From contig CAZPRY010000049.1 of assembly GCA_964589175.1 (NCBI GenBank), forward strand, positions 1 through 26,752: 26,752 nucleotides of DNA, read 5' to 3'. Numbering within the stretch: position 1 is the stretch's first letter; each line of letters starts with the position of its first letter. The translations under genes were made by a program, and so were the position numbers. Positions 16,077 to 23,198 of this stretch are shown one piece after another. The notes under the pieces were generated by a model that worked only from the letters and a program-made list of their open reading frames with translations, made no database searches and was not told where the DNA came from. The DNA comes from CAZPRY01 sp964589175 (lineage in GTDB: Bacteria > Fidelibacterota > UBA2242).

Positions 16077-16264
16077 CTTTCGGCGCTGCAACCATCACAG
16101 GCATTGATATCTTCATCCCGGTAATCCACTCCATAGTGGGTTTTGCACAGCCTCACTATTTCGGATATCATTTCCGCTTTTTTGACCTTATCGACTTCCC
16201 GGGCTGCTCTATAAATCGGACACTCCCGGCAAAGCAAACCGCAATACGTAACTATTTCACTCAT
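16037..16264 (-). pseudogene. 3'-truncated DUF3795 gene fused to GH43 sequence
   Basis: A 75-codon frame starting MSEIVTYCGLLCRECPIYRAA with a good GGGAG site. The first two cysteine groups of DUF3795 are present ('YCGLLCREC' and 'INACDGCSAESGRLY'), but the distal cysteine-rich part seen in the paralogue at 1270-1605 is missing. The last 12 or so codons are the GH43 fragment read in another frame, ending at a chance TGA. The join lies within about 16060-16080. The gene may still make a short protein, but it has lost half of its metal-site cysteines. Confidence 0.75.
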
Positions 16265-16351
16265 TCAAATTCTCCCAACAATAGAATAAAGTAGAATCAG
16301 AGGCCCTTCCTACTATAACGCACGCTGATTGATGCGCGCCGCTTTAACGTC

Positions 16352-16732
16352 TCACAACTTGCGGTACAGTAAAAGGTAGAGGGTAGCGGCCGTGGAGAGC
16401 ACCGTCAGAATTGGCGTTATCTGGTGCATTGTCAGAATAACCGCCGGTACCGATTTGTCGGTGCTCAGCAAACCGCCCGTGATGATCGTACCGAGAAAAA
16501 ACAAGCCGGTGACAATGGCGGCGGACAGTTCAATTGCGCTCAATTTCGCCGTCCGGTTGACCCGGCAGATGATTACAACGAGAAAAACGACGGCTGCCAG
16601 TGAGATTAACTTATGGATTCCCAGGATGATTCCATTGAGCGGCTTTCCGGAATTACTCAACCAGACACCCGAAAGAAAGATGAAGAGAAAAAGTAATCCG
16701 GTACCTGCAATTCGTATCTGATTGGTGCTCAT
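16352..16732 (-). CDS. Four-helix integral membrane protein
   Basis: A 126-residue protein with four hydrophobic helices at about 8-25, 34-56, 66-88 and 98-122. Helix 2 holds a His in 'GIHKLISLAAV' and helix 4 begins 'LTMHQITPILTVL'; paired His residues in alternate helices recall heme-binding membrane cytochromes, but no family is firmly recognised. The start has an excellent GGAGGAGG. It stands alone, 87 bp after the truncated DUF3795 gene start on the opposite side. Confidence 0.65.
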   Translation of the reverse strand: MSTNQIRIAGTGLLFLFIFLSGVWLSNSGKPLNGIILGIHKLISLAAVVFLVVIICRVNRTAKLSAIELSAAIVTGLFFLGTIITGGLLSTDKSVPAVILTMHQITPILTVLSTAATLYLLLYRKL

Positions 16733-16851
16733 CTCAACCTCCTCCGATAATATGTTGGGTAATTCCTGATCAGGTATTTTTTAAGGCACCAGTGGTGGCA
16801 CTTAGTCCTTGTATTCAGGAATTTTTTGGAAATCTCCGCAACGATTGAAAA

Positions 16852-17607
16852 TTACTCCATGGCAGGACACCCGGCCTTCCACTCCCGGTCAAAGACTCCA
16901 TTGTTGATAAAAGCCGTCACCTGCTGAAGGACATTCTGGTCGTTCATGATAAATGTATGCGTCTGGTGTACAACCAGGAAATCTTTCATGCCCGGAAGTT
17001 TGGCGTTCTCAACCGAAACCTTTCCGTCGTCGCTTCCCGGAATTAGCTGCGACAGATACGGATTAATGGATCTGTCACCGGTGATAATTCCCACTTCATA
17101 CCGGGGAACCCCTAAAGTCCTCGGAACATCCCCGACGCCGGTGCCCAGCTGTTCGCCGGCCGGACCGTTCCACCATTTGAATATGGGCGAATCGTGCAAT
17201 TTGTCGACGACTTCACTACCCCGGTTCGGTGGACTCAGCATTACCACGCGCCCCAGCCTTTCAACTTCCTTGTTTTCAAGATAATAACGAACCATAATGC
17301 CGCCCATTGAATGAGTGACAAAGTGGATTTTGCACGCATCGCTTTCAAGGCATCGCGCAATTGCCGTCGAAATGACATCATCGGCGAGTTCTTCTATTAG
17401 ATTGTGGCGCGACGGGTAGCTGATATTTACAACTGAAAAACCACTGCCTTCAAGGTATCGCTCCAGTCGTATCAGGGACCTATCGGTACGAGCCAGGCCA
17501 TGCAGCAGGATTACAAATTCGCGTGTCTCTTCCGCGGCTTGCACCTGGCCGAAAGTCAGAAGAAAGAGTAGCGCTGCACCTGAAATCTTGCACGGGATTT
17601 TACGCAT
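16852..17607 (-). CDS. Exported lipase-like alpha/beta hydrolase
   Basis: A 251-residue protein with a signal peptide (residues 1-24, ending QVQA-A). The hydrolase domain has 'VILLHGLARTDRSL' (oxyanion loop with His36-Gly37), the nucleophile elbow 'THSMGG' (Ser100), a probable acid in 'GSDDGKVSVENA' (193-194) and His217 in 'HQTHTFIMND'. This is the pattern of periplasmic lipases/esterases related to the PGAP1-like group. It could act on lipids or acyl esters in the periplasm. The ATG at 17607 has no strong ribosome site. Confidence 0.82.
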   Translation of the reverse strand: MRKIPCKISGAALLFLLTFGQVQAAEETREFVILLHGLARTDRSLIRLERYLEGSGFSVVNISYPSRHNLIEELADDVISTAIARCLESDACKIHFVTHSMGGIMVRYYLENKEVERLGRVVMLSPPNRGSEVVDKLHDSPIFKWWNGPAGEQLGTGVGDVPRTLGVPRYEVGIITGDRSINPYLSQLIPGSDDGKVSVENAKLPGMKDFLVVHQTHTFIMNDQNVLQQVTAFINNGVFDREWKAGCPAME

Positions 17608-17740
17608 GTCTACGACCAGATCGGTAGCCGGTTTTCTATTCGTTTATTCGATTATTTTTCGTTACGGCATATGGGTAGCCAACTGATCCTGCCCCTTATG
17701 GTTCCTATAGGACGCGCCAAAAACACCGGGCATTAAGAGT

Positions 17741-19168
17741 CTAATCTTTGATACAGCGACAGCTCAGGAAAGATTCATCACCTCCGGCTCCGGTTGGATG
17801 ATAATACTCCCGGCTTACTTCTGAGGAGGTGTAGGTTAAGATCCTGGCCCAGCCGTCGGTCGAAGTCAACCAATATCCGAATTGTCCATATCCGGTATAT
17901 TTGTAACCGGAATTGACCTCGCCACTGGGACCGGTCCACGTTTTCAAAATCATGCCGCCACCCGGTAGCGCCGTGAATTCAGTTTCGTTGGTTGCTCCCT
18001 GGTTGGGGGCCTGCCATAGCTCAGTCGATTTTAATTTTCCGCCGGCGTTATTGCCAAGATAATCTGTCAGGATGGTCCATTCTTCATCGGAGGGAACATG
18101 CCATCCGGCCGGACTGAGTTTGCCGGTTGCTACGGCAGTATACGTATATAAATATCCGTAAACAGCCATCAGGCCGGTATCGTTGTTCTGCATCGCTCGC
18201 ATTGGTGGTGATTGGGGCATCGGCGTAGGCGGGGGCGCCGGGGGATTGTCTTCCAGATATTGTTGATACTCTTCCCGGGTCATCAAATAAGTCCCATCAT
18301 TCAGCCGCGTCGTTCTTAAGTTTTCCTGCATCCAGATTTGATCGCCGATTTTAACGGCATTGTAGCTATTACCGTCAATATCGGTTACGGCATTGGGGAT
18401 AAACAGGTCTTCTTCGCCATCATCGACTCCAAATGTCCACATGGGCCCTTCTACGCTGCAATCGAAATTGCCGACATAATCTACGCCGCAATCCCAGGCC
18501 TGATTGTCGTTAACATCGACCCAATCAAAAGTGCAATCCGTGAGTTGACTATTGGGTCCGCCCAGTTTCCAGTAAACCGTTGTGATCCCACCCGGTTTGA
18601 CTTTGAAACCACGAACGGTCTCACCTCTTGAGTCGCAACGGAATTTACCGTCATTACCCAGGCTATGGTTCCCCCTTTTCGAAAAATACTGGGTAATGAT
18701 TGTTTCATCGCCACAGTTTTCCTCATTCAAAGAGCCCTGCATCTCAACCGTGTGATTGATATCCGATTGATACACCGCAATACGCGTGATGGTATTTTTA
18801 AATGCTATTTTAATACTTTTATAATCCCCGGCAGGCAGGTTATCGGCGGTAAATAAGAGTTCTTCGATCAATTTCAACTCATTATTTTCCCCAATTTTAT
18901 ACCAGTCAAAATCGTCGTAAACGTCTTCCGTCACCAGCCCCTGGGAGACCCATAGTTCAGCAATAAAAACCTTAAGATTGGCGGTATGCATTACATGGGT
19001 GCTTGACATAGCCTGGCTACTACGTGACAAGTCGGTCATCGCAGATTTCTGCAATGGAATTGCGGTGACACCTTTAATAACAAGAGTTCCGGTCCCTGTT
19101 TCGTCATTTTGGCAAGCATTAACCGAGATTAAAATAACGAAGAAGAAGAAGGCTGTTTTCATTTTCAT
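17741..19168 (-). CDS. Lipoprotein with N-terminal DUF4382-like and C-terminal FISUMP domains
   Basis: A 475-residue protein with a lipoprotein-type signal (MKMKTAFFFFVILISVNAC, Cys19). Residues 27-140 ('GTLVIKGVTAIPL', 'LKVFIAELWVSQG', 'LPAGDYKSIKIAFKNT') resemble DUF4382-type surface domains. Residues 261-475 are a FISUMP domain: 'VTDIDGNSYNAVKIGDQIWMQENL', 'SPAGWHVPSDEEWTILTDYLG', 'ALPGGG', 'GYWLTSTDGW' and a final 'SCRCIKD'. A proline-rich insert (about 310-326) separates the first FISUMP motif from the rest. Such proteins are displayed on the cell surface; a binding role is suspected but unproved. A second FISUMP protein lies at 23544-25337. Confidence 0.82.
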   Translation of the reverse strand: MKMKTAFFFFVILISVNACQNDETGTGTLVIKGVTAIPLQKSAMTDLSRSSQAMSSTHVMHTANLKVFIAELWVSQGLVTEDVYDDFDWYKIGENNELKLIEELLFTADNLPAGDYKSIKIAFKNTITRIAVYQSDINHTVEMQGSLNEENCGDETIITQYFSKRGNHSLGNDGKFRCDSRGETVRGFKVKPGGITTVYWKLGGPNSQLTDCTFDWVDVNDNQAWDCGVDYVGNFDCSVEGPMWTFGVDDGEEDLFIPNAVTDIDGNSYNAVKIGDQIWMQENLRTTRLNDGTYLMTREEYQQYLEDNPPAPPPTPMPQSPPMRAMQNNDTGLMAVYGYLYTYTAVATGKLSPAGWHVPSDEEWTILTDYLGNNAGGKLKSTELWQAPNQGATNETEFTALPGGGMILKTWTGPSGEVNSGYKYTGYGQFGYWLTSTDGWARILTYTSSEVSREYYHPTGAGGDESFLSCRCIKD

Positions 19169-19447
19169 AATTCTACTTCCAGCAATTTTTATTCATTCTC
19201 TTGTCGCTCAAACCACTGGACTTGCGTTCCTTTTCCAGTAAATATCAACTTATAATTTTATTAAGTCTTATCCAATAACAGAATATGTGTTCTTTACCGT
19301 TATATTTTCCAAGGGCTTGACTATAATCAAATTGATATTATAAAACTCCATCACGTCGACCATAATTTATCGAATATTCATGCAACCATCATGGCTGCCC
19401 GCCCACAGGCTTATCGTCTTTATCTGGCGGTGTTCGGGATGGGCAGT
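19169..19447. other. Gene-free leader region
   Basis: AT-rich upstream region of the FISUMP lipoprotein gene. No gene is seen. A stretch at 19384-19443 contains a string, GTGTTCGGGATGGG, that also occurs in reverse-complemented bacterial 5S rRNA, with loosely matching flanks, but a full 5S gene is not present. Confidence 0.4.
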
Positions 19448-19479
19448 AAAAAAAACGGGCGCCTGGTTATTCGGCACCC
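19448..19479 (-). terminator. Intrinsic terminator
   Basis: Minus strand: GGGTGCC (19479-19473), a nine-base loop, GGCGCCC (19463-19457), giving a 7-bp stem with one G-U pair, then G and eight T residues. It lies eight bases after the stop of the 48-codon gene and would end the old FtsX-containing operon. Confidence 0.75.
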
Positions 19480-19486
19480 TTGCAGG

Positions 19487-19633
19487 TCAGTCTATTCTCA
19501 GCTTCTCTTCGATCCTTTTAAGAATTTCTTGGATTTCTTGATGTCGCTTGTCTTGCTTGATCGCAAGCATAAAAACCTGAAATGCAATCGGGACAAGAAG
19601 AACAACGATTATTGTGACTCCGGCACTATGCAT
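19487..19633 (-). CDS. Small membrane-anchored coiled-coil protein (48 aa)
   Basis: A 48-residue frame: one hydrophobic helix (VTIIVVLLVPIAFQVFMLAI) followed by a charged amphipathic helix (KQDKRHQEIQEILKRIEEKL) and RID. AAGG and AGGGG lie just upstream of the ATG, and a strong terminator follows its stop. It starts 44 bp after the end of an FtsX/MacB permease tail, so it was once the last gene of a transporter operon. The layout resembles small regulatory or assembly partners of membrane complexes; no family recognised. Whether it is still transcribed is unclear because the upstream operon is missing. Confidence 0.6.
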   Translation of the reverse strand: MHSAGVTIIVVLLVPIAFQVFMLAIKQDKRHQEIQEILKRIEEKLRID

Positions 19634-19677
19634 AACCTTGCCCCTTATTTGATAGTGATTATTTTCATATCCGACTT

Positions 19678-19743
19678 TTATTCATACTTCAGCGCTTCCA
19701 CGGGATTGGTGTTGGCCGCTTTCAACGTTGCATGCTTTCGGGC
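19678..19743 (-). pseudogene. 3' tail of an FtsX/MacB-type ABC permease
   Basis: The minus strand encodes ARKHATLKAANTNPVEALKYE and then TAA. This is the characteristic C-terminal end of MacB/FtsX-family permeases (ARKAAxxNPVEALRYE). An in-frame TAA directly before it shows the rest of the gene is gone; the sequence upstream belongs to the methyltransferase gene, whose stop is 10 bp away. This marks a deletion or insertion breakpoint at about 19743-19753. Confidence 0.75.
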
Positions 19744-19752
19744 TTATCTACC

Positions 19753-20571
19753 TTATTCAATTTCATAGACCATTATTCGTTGAGCTTTCCTGGCCATTGG
19801 AAATACATGAGCAATCTTATATATCAATTTCGTTCCAAATCCCATGTGATCGATTTCTTCATTCGAAGTAAAATATATCTCGTTTATAAATCTTGTACCG
19901 GGATTCCATCGAGTGAGCTCCATTGGATCATCGATTCCCCAATAAATTCTTGCCCCGGTTTTTTTTATGGAAGGATGGTTCTTTACCTTTTTGGCGGTAT
20001 AAACACTATAGGCATCAAATATTAGCGTGAAACGGCCTACCTTTACCTTAATGGAATTCAGCAGTGTCTTAATTTCCTCTTCTTTGAGGTACATAAAGAG
20101 TCCTTCCGCAATAACTAAATACGGCTTCTCTTCAACCGGGATTTCTTCAATCCATCCCGGTTCTGTTACCGATGAAGAAATGAGATGATATTTCTCTGTC
20201 TCCGGGAAAAATTGCCTGCGAATATCAATCACTTCCTTAAAGTCCAGATCATACCAATCCACTTCCGGATTATTAATCCTGGAATACCGGCTATCAAGCC
20301 CGCATCCTAAATGTAATACACTGCATTTCTGTTTATTTTTCACAAATTCTCTGGCAAAATTGTCGATCAGTTTTGCTCTTAAACACATCATTGTGTTCGT
20401 CTTGCCGGGTATTTTCAGTGACGTAAAATCATAGCCAATTTTTTCGACGATTTCTAACGCCTTGGGATCGACGAGTATCGGTGTTTTCTTTCTGCTTTCG
20501 ACTGCCTTTCCATACAAGGGAACAAGCAGGGTTTCCTTTTCTTTGTCTAATGTAATCACTTTATTATCCAA
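19753..20571 (-). CDS. Class I SAM-dependent methyltransferase, LCMT/PPM1-like
   Basis: A 272-residue methyltransferase of the leucine-carboxyl-methyltransferase-like family (COG3315 type). It shows the SAM motif 'LHLGCGLDSRYSR' (86-98), the acidic motif 'DWYDLDFKEVIDIRR' (105-119), and 'LVIAEGLFMYLKEEEI' (motif III-IV region), and it ends with a complete 'QRIMVYEIE' strand. Bacterial members are often linked to polyketide or small-molecule O-methylation; no such cluster is visible here. The start is TTG at 20569-20571 with GAGG seven bases before it. It ends 10 bp before an FtsX tail, and its upstream region has the GTTA...ATA motif shared with the neighbouring TA modules, so it may be part of the same acquired array. 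Confidence 0.82.
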   Translation of the reverse strand: MDNKVITLDKEKETLLVPLYGKAVESRKKTPILVDPKALEIVEKIGYDFTSLKIPGKTNTMMCLRAKLIDNFAREFVKNKQKCSVLHLGCGLDSRYSRINNPEVDWYDLDFKEVIDIRRQFFPETEKYHLISSSVTEPGWIEEIPVEEKPYLVIAEGLFMYLKEEEIKTLLNSIKVKVGRFTLIFDAYSVYTAKKVKNHPSIKKTGARIYWGIDDPMELTRWNPGTRFINEIYFTSNEEIDHMGFGTKLIYKIAHVFPMARKAQRIMVYEIE

Positions 20572-20647
20572 ATTATTTCCTCACAGTTTTAATATTTTCA
20601 TGGCTTTCTGTTATATGTAACGGTCAAGAATGAGTAAACGCCGGATT

Positions 20648-20899
20648 TTAGAGCACTTTTCTATGTCCCATCTTTACAATATATATTGTAAGAATTTCGT
20701 TCTCTATTGAGTGTAAAATTCGGTAGTTCCCTTGTCGTATTCTATAGCGCTCTAATGCAGATAATTTTTTACAATCATTTGGTCTGGGATTATCCGATAG
20801 CGATTCAATTTTAGTAAGGATTCTTTTTAAATCCTTTTTAGGTATTGATTTAAGTTCCTTGTAAGCAGATTGCTTGAATTCGATTTTATATTTTACCAT
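20648..20899 (-). CDS. relE: RelE-type toxin
   Basis: An 83-residue mRNA-interferase toxin of the RelE/ParE superfamily: 'YKIEFKQSAYKELKSIPKKDLKRILTKI', 'NPRPNDCKKLSALERYRIRQGNYRILHSI' and 'ILTIYIVKMGHRKVL'. The basic and aromatic residues of RelE active sites (RYRIR, GNYRI, GHRK) are retained; the C-terminus is only one or two residues shorter than usual. RelE toxins cut mRNA on the ribosome. It overlaps the antitoxin gene by 14 bp and is read from the same promoter. Confidence 0.88.
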   Translation of the reverse strand: MVKYKIEFKQSAYKELKSIPKKDLKRILTKIESLSDNPRPNDCKKLSALERYRIRQGNYRILHSIENEILTIYIVKMGHRKVL

Positions 20900-21119
20900 C
20901 GATCTTCAATTCCTTTAGAATCTCCTCAAATGAAATCGATGGTTCATTTACTCGTTCATCAAATATACGCAGGTCTTTTTCATCTTGAGTAAGTTCTTGT
21001 CGAATTGCGGTATCAACTATCTCCGAAATAGATTTATTGGTCGATGCAGCTTTAATCTTTAATACCCGATGTATATCCGGATCAAAATAGATTGTTGCTC
21101 TTTTAGATAAAGTAGCCAT
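20886..21119 (-). CDS. Ribbon-helix-helix antitoxin
   Basis: A 77-residue protein with an N-terminal ribbon-helix-helix DNA-binding fold: a basic strand 'SKRATIYFDPDIHRVLKIKAA' and 'NKSISEIVDTAIRQEL'. The acidic C-terminal part (residues 45-77, 'EPSISFEEILKELKIDG') would wrap the RelE toxin. It precedes the toxin and overlaps it by 14 bp; the pair should bind its own promoter. GAGG lies five bases before the ATG. Confidence 0.87.
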   Translation of the reverse strand: MATLSKRATIYFDPDIHRVLKIKAASTNKSISEIVDTAIRQELTQDEKDLRIFDERVNEPSISFEEILKELKIDGKI

Positions 21120-21134
21120 AATAACCTCAAATTA

Positions 21135-21163
21135 GAATTAACGTTGTAGCGTTATGATGTCAA
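21135..21163 (-). promoter_or_regulatory. Probable promoter of the RHH/RelE module
   Basis: Minus strand TTGACA (21163-21158), 17-bp spacer, TAATTC (21140-21135). The spacer holds AACG-CTACAA-CGTT, a small palindrome that could be an autoregulatory operator. The predicted start is only about nine bases before the ATG, so the leader is very short. Confidence 0.45.
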
Positions 21164-21174
21164 GATCTTATCAT

Positions 21175-21277
21175 GCTCTAACAAAGCGTGAGCCGCAATG
21201 AATTAAATCGATCAAATAACGAACAGAAAACTCCTAAAACGGACTCAAGCTCACAGCTCAAAGCGTCGGCTTCACGC
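21175..21277. repeat. attC-like imperfect inverted repeat
   Basis: GCTCTAAC (21175-21182) is followed by GCGTGAGCC (21186-21194); about 70 bp on, GGCTTCACGC (21268-21277) pairs with it except for one unpaired T. An extra base in one arm is a hallmark of integron attC sites, and GTTAGAGC on the minus strand fits the R' core. The other core (R'') is not recognisable, so a working attC is doubtful. It lies between two TA modules. Confidence 0.4.
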
Positions 21278-21305
21278 GATGGTCCGCACCTATTTTTAAA
21301 TTGAT

Positions 21306-21593
21306 TTAATGATCCAAAGGTAAAAGACGATGTCCTTCAAATACTGTCAATATCTGGATTTCTTCGTCAATATGTCGATATACGATTCTATAATTCTTGT
21401 GGATTAATTCTCTGATATTTGGATCAGATAACTCGGGAACTATCCGTCCCATATCCGGATTATCAATAAGATAATCACATTGATTTATTAGTGAATCAGT
21501 GAACTCAACTGCTTTATTGGGATTATCTTCTGATATATAATTCTCGATCTCTATTATATTTTCTAAGGCTTCGCGAGTCCAGATTATTTTCAT
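21306..21593 (-). CDS. parE: ParE/RelE-superfamily toxin
   Basis: A 95-residue toxin: 'MKIIWTREALENIIEIENYISEDNPNKAVEFTDSL' (the helical hairpin), 'LIDNPDMGRIVPELSDPNIRELIHKNYRIVYRHI' and 'IQILTVFEGHRLLP'. The 'GR.VPE' and 'R.L....YRI.Y' phrases are those of ParE, which poisons DNA gyrase; RelE-like RNase activity is the alternative. Its start overlaps the antitoxin stop by the four bases ATGA. Confidence 0.88.
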   Translation of the reverse strand: MKIIWTREALENIIEIENYISEDNPNKAVEFTDSLINQCDYLIDNPDMGRIVPELSDPNIRELIHKNYRIVYRHIDEEIQILTVFEGHRLLPLDH

Positions 21594-21877
21594 ACTCTGC
21601 TTTTTCTGGCTTCCTGAATTTTATCTTTAAGTTCGGTAGTTGAAAATTTATTTCCTGTGTTTATATCTTGAATTCCACGATTTATAGATTCAGAAAACAT
21701 TTTAGTATAGGTGAGTTTATCATATTCCTCTGGAGTTATTAATACACCGGCAGGTCTACCGTTCTGTGTTATTACAACAGGATGATTTGTATTCCGAATA
21801 CTTCTTAACCATTTTGATATTCCGGTTTTGAATTCGCCAACCGGGATGATGTCTTGTGAAATAGTAATTGTTCTCAT
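21590..21877 (-). CDS. Phd/YefM-family antitoxin
   Basis: A 95-residue antitoxin with the Phd/YefM fold: 'IIPVGEFKTGISKWLRSIRNTNHPVVITQNGRPAGVLITPEEYDKL'. 'VGEFK..I..WL' forms the DNA-binding part and 'PVVITQNGRPAGVL' is the family signature; the C-terminal 30 residues would bind the toxin. It is transcribed from the strong promoter at 21908-21936, with AGGAG five bases before the ATG. Confidence 0.9.
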   Translation of the reverse strand: MRTITISQDIIPVGEFKTGISKWLRSIRNTNHPVVITQNGRPAGVLITPEEYDKLTYTKMFSESINRGIQDINTGNKFSTTELKDKIQEARKSRV

Positions 21878-21907
21878 ATTATCTCCTATAAGCTATATTA
21901 CGACCAA

Positions 21908-21936
21908 AATATAGGTGTAAATATCGACCTTGTCAA
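21908..21936 (-). promoter_or_regulatory. Promoter of the Phd/ParE module
   Basis: Minus strand TTGACA (21936-21931), 17-bp spacer, TATATT (21913-21908). GGTCGATATT in the spacer and GGTCGTAATAT just after the -10 form two near-identical direct copies, likely antitoxin operator half-sites. Confidence 0.65.
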
Positions 21937-22098
21937 TGTATGTGTGCGAAAGGACGACGCATGAATTACGCGAATCGGAGCGCAAATTGCCCGCCTTCAA
22001 AACACTGGTTAGCAAAATCGCAAATCTTGTGTTTGTCGAACAGTTCTCGCTAATGGCACCACCATACTATTACCCCTATGAACGAACTTAAAAAAAAT

Positions 22099-22171
22099 AG
22101 CGGGCATTCCTCCCTTGGCAAGTTATTTTTAAACAGCGGCCACTGTCGGTCATGAAAAGGAGATACCCGCT
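22099..22171 (+). promoter_or_regulatory. Stem-loop hiding the transposase ribosome site
   Basis: AGCGGG (22099-22104) pairs exactly with CCCGCT (22166-22171), the bases directly before the ATG, and CTCC (22110-22113) pairs with GGAG (22159-22162), the ribosome site. An AT/AT pair lies between. The loop carries the near-palindrome CAGCGGCCACTG. The same structure is kept in copy 2 (25553-25625). It could block translation of read-through transcripts, or be part of a guide RNA. Confidence 0.6.
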
Positions 22172-22270
22172 ATGAAGATTCAAACTATTCATTCAAAGGC
22201 CATTTCTGATAACAAATTAGTTGTCGCTTTCGATGTTGGCAAGGATAAATTAAACGCCTATTGTGACTAA
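22172..22270 (+). pseudogene. IS110-type transposase, first 32 codons only
   Basis: The frame starts MKIQTIHSKAISDN and continues 'KLVVAFDVGKDKLNAYCD' before TAA. 'FDVGKDKLNA' corresponds to the N-terminal DEDD motif (G-I-D-V-x-K-D-x-L-D) of IS110 transposases; the Asp would be the first catalytic acid. The remaining 300 or so codons are missing and the sequence after the stop is noncoding. AAGGAG lies nine bases before the ATG. Confidence 0.75.
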
Positions 22271-22463
22271 TCGGGGACTGCCGGCTCTCCCGGAGGGAAC
22301 CCTACGGGTCATCATTACAGATGTCACACGGTTTCGGTGTCTTAAATATAACCAATAATGGTTGCCCGCGGCCTCCGGCTATCAGGTAAATCTTTGCTTA
22401 AGACAAAGAATTGTTGTTTATAATCTAAAAATACGCGAAGGTTATAGCCGTTTTAGAAATATT

Positions 22464-22814
22464 TTACTGTGTTATTTCTTTTAGAATGATTTTGATATTT
22501 TTATTCAGGCGAGGTAAATCGTTTCGGATTACCTGCCAGACAATCCGAATATCAATCCCAAAATATTCGTGAATCAGCAGATTCCTAAGCCCAACAATTT
22601 CAGCCCATTCAATCTCTTTATAATTCCTGAAAAACTCATCACTAAAATGATTCGCCGCTTCCCCAATAATTTCTAACTGATGCATACAAGCTGATTGAAG
22701 CATTTTATCGGATTCAAAATTCTCATAATCGGAATCTTTTAAAAAGATTTTAATGTCTTTTATGGCATCCAGAATGTTTCGGAGTCGAACGATATCACTT
22801 ATCTTATTTTGCAT
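22464..22814 (-). CDS. hepT: HepT-like toxin (DUF86)
   Basis: A 116-residue HEPN-domain RNase toxin. The HEPN active-site motif R-x4-H-x-Y is present as 'RNLLIHEYFG', and the family opening 'DIVRLRNILDAIKDIKIFL', 'QSACMHQLEIIGEAANHFSDEF' is intact. HepT cleaves RNA and is neutralised by MntA, which adds AMP to the Tyr of the HEPN motif. Its start overlaps the MntA gene by 11 bp. The stop lies just beyond the right end of IS110-like copy 1. Confidence 0.9.
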   Translation of the reverse strand: MQNKISDIVRLRNILDAIKDIKIFLKDSDYENFESDKMLQSACMHQLEIIGEAANHFSDEFFRNYKEIEWAEIVGLRNLLIHEYFGIDIRIVWQVIRNDLPRLNKNIKIILKEITQ

Positions 22815-23100
22815 AGATCAATTGTTTTTCACGATCAATGATCGGTCGAATATATTTGGAAACTGCATTATTTGATAGAAGATCAACTTTACTTTTTAGA
22901 ATCATTTGAAGATCGTTCTGCATTTTGATATATTTTAGTCCTATTTGTTCGTTATAGTCCAGTTCGACTAAAATATCAATATCACTGTCAATATCTGATT
23001 GGTTACGAACATGTGAACCAAATAGATAGGCTTTTAAGACAGGCTTGTCTTTAAAATATTCAGAAATCAAATCTATTTCATGTTGTTTAAGCATATTCAC
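22804..23100 (-). CDS. mntA: MntA-like nucleotidyltransferase antitoxin
   Basis: A 98-residue minimal nucleotidyltransferase: 'YLFGSHVRNQSDIDSDIDILVEL' holds the Gly-Ser-x10-Asp-x-Asp motif, and a basic C-terminal segment ends 'IRPIIDREKQLIYAK'. In characterised MntA/HepT pairs this enzyme AMPylates the toxin. AAGGAT precedes the ATG. The order (antitoxin first, toxin second, short overlap) is the usual one. Confidence 0.9.
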   Translation of the reverse strand: MNMLKQHEIDLISEYFKDKPVLKAYLFGSHVRNQSDIDSDIDILVELDYNEQIGLKYIKMQNDLQMILKSKVDLLSNNAVSKYIRPIIDREKQLIYAK

Positions 23101-23171
23101 TAATCCTTAAAATAACATTGCAAATATAAGGATTGATTTACTTTTTCTCACGAATTTATTTTATGCTATAT

Positions 23172-23198
23172 GCTATAACGGACGACGCGCGAGCCGCG
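23172..23198. repeat. Second copy of the attC-like half site
   Basis: GCTATAAC (23172-23179) followed after seven bases by GCGCGAGCCGC. The site at 21175 has GCTCTAAC, three bases, GCGTGAGCCGC, differing at one base in each block. It lies about 75 bp before the MntA start and directly before the IS110-like 3' remnant, so a right-hand arm would have been lost there. Confidence 0.35.

Larger units (their letters stand above)
22038..22455 (+). mobile_element. IS110-like internally deleted element, copy 1
   Basis: The same sequence recurs at 25492-25995 and begins again at 26675. The left end is an AACAG...GCT hairpin-like motif, followed by a conserved leader of about 130 bp, the first 32 codons of an IS110-type transposase (22172-22270), and about 185 bp of conserved 3' sequence with a CCCGGAGGG/CCCTACGGG hairpin and 'GGTTGCCCGCGGCCTCCG'. 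Relative to copy 2 it lacks an inner segment of about 80 bp in the 3' part, but both share the same junction after the TGTGACTAA. Oriented opposite to all host genes. Exact ends are uncertain, since only sequence comparison among copies defines them. Confidence 0.7.
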
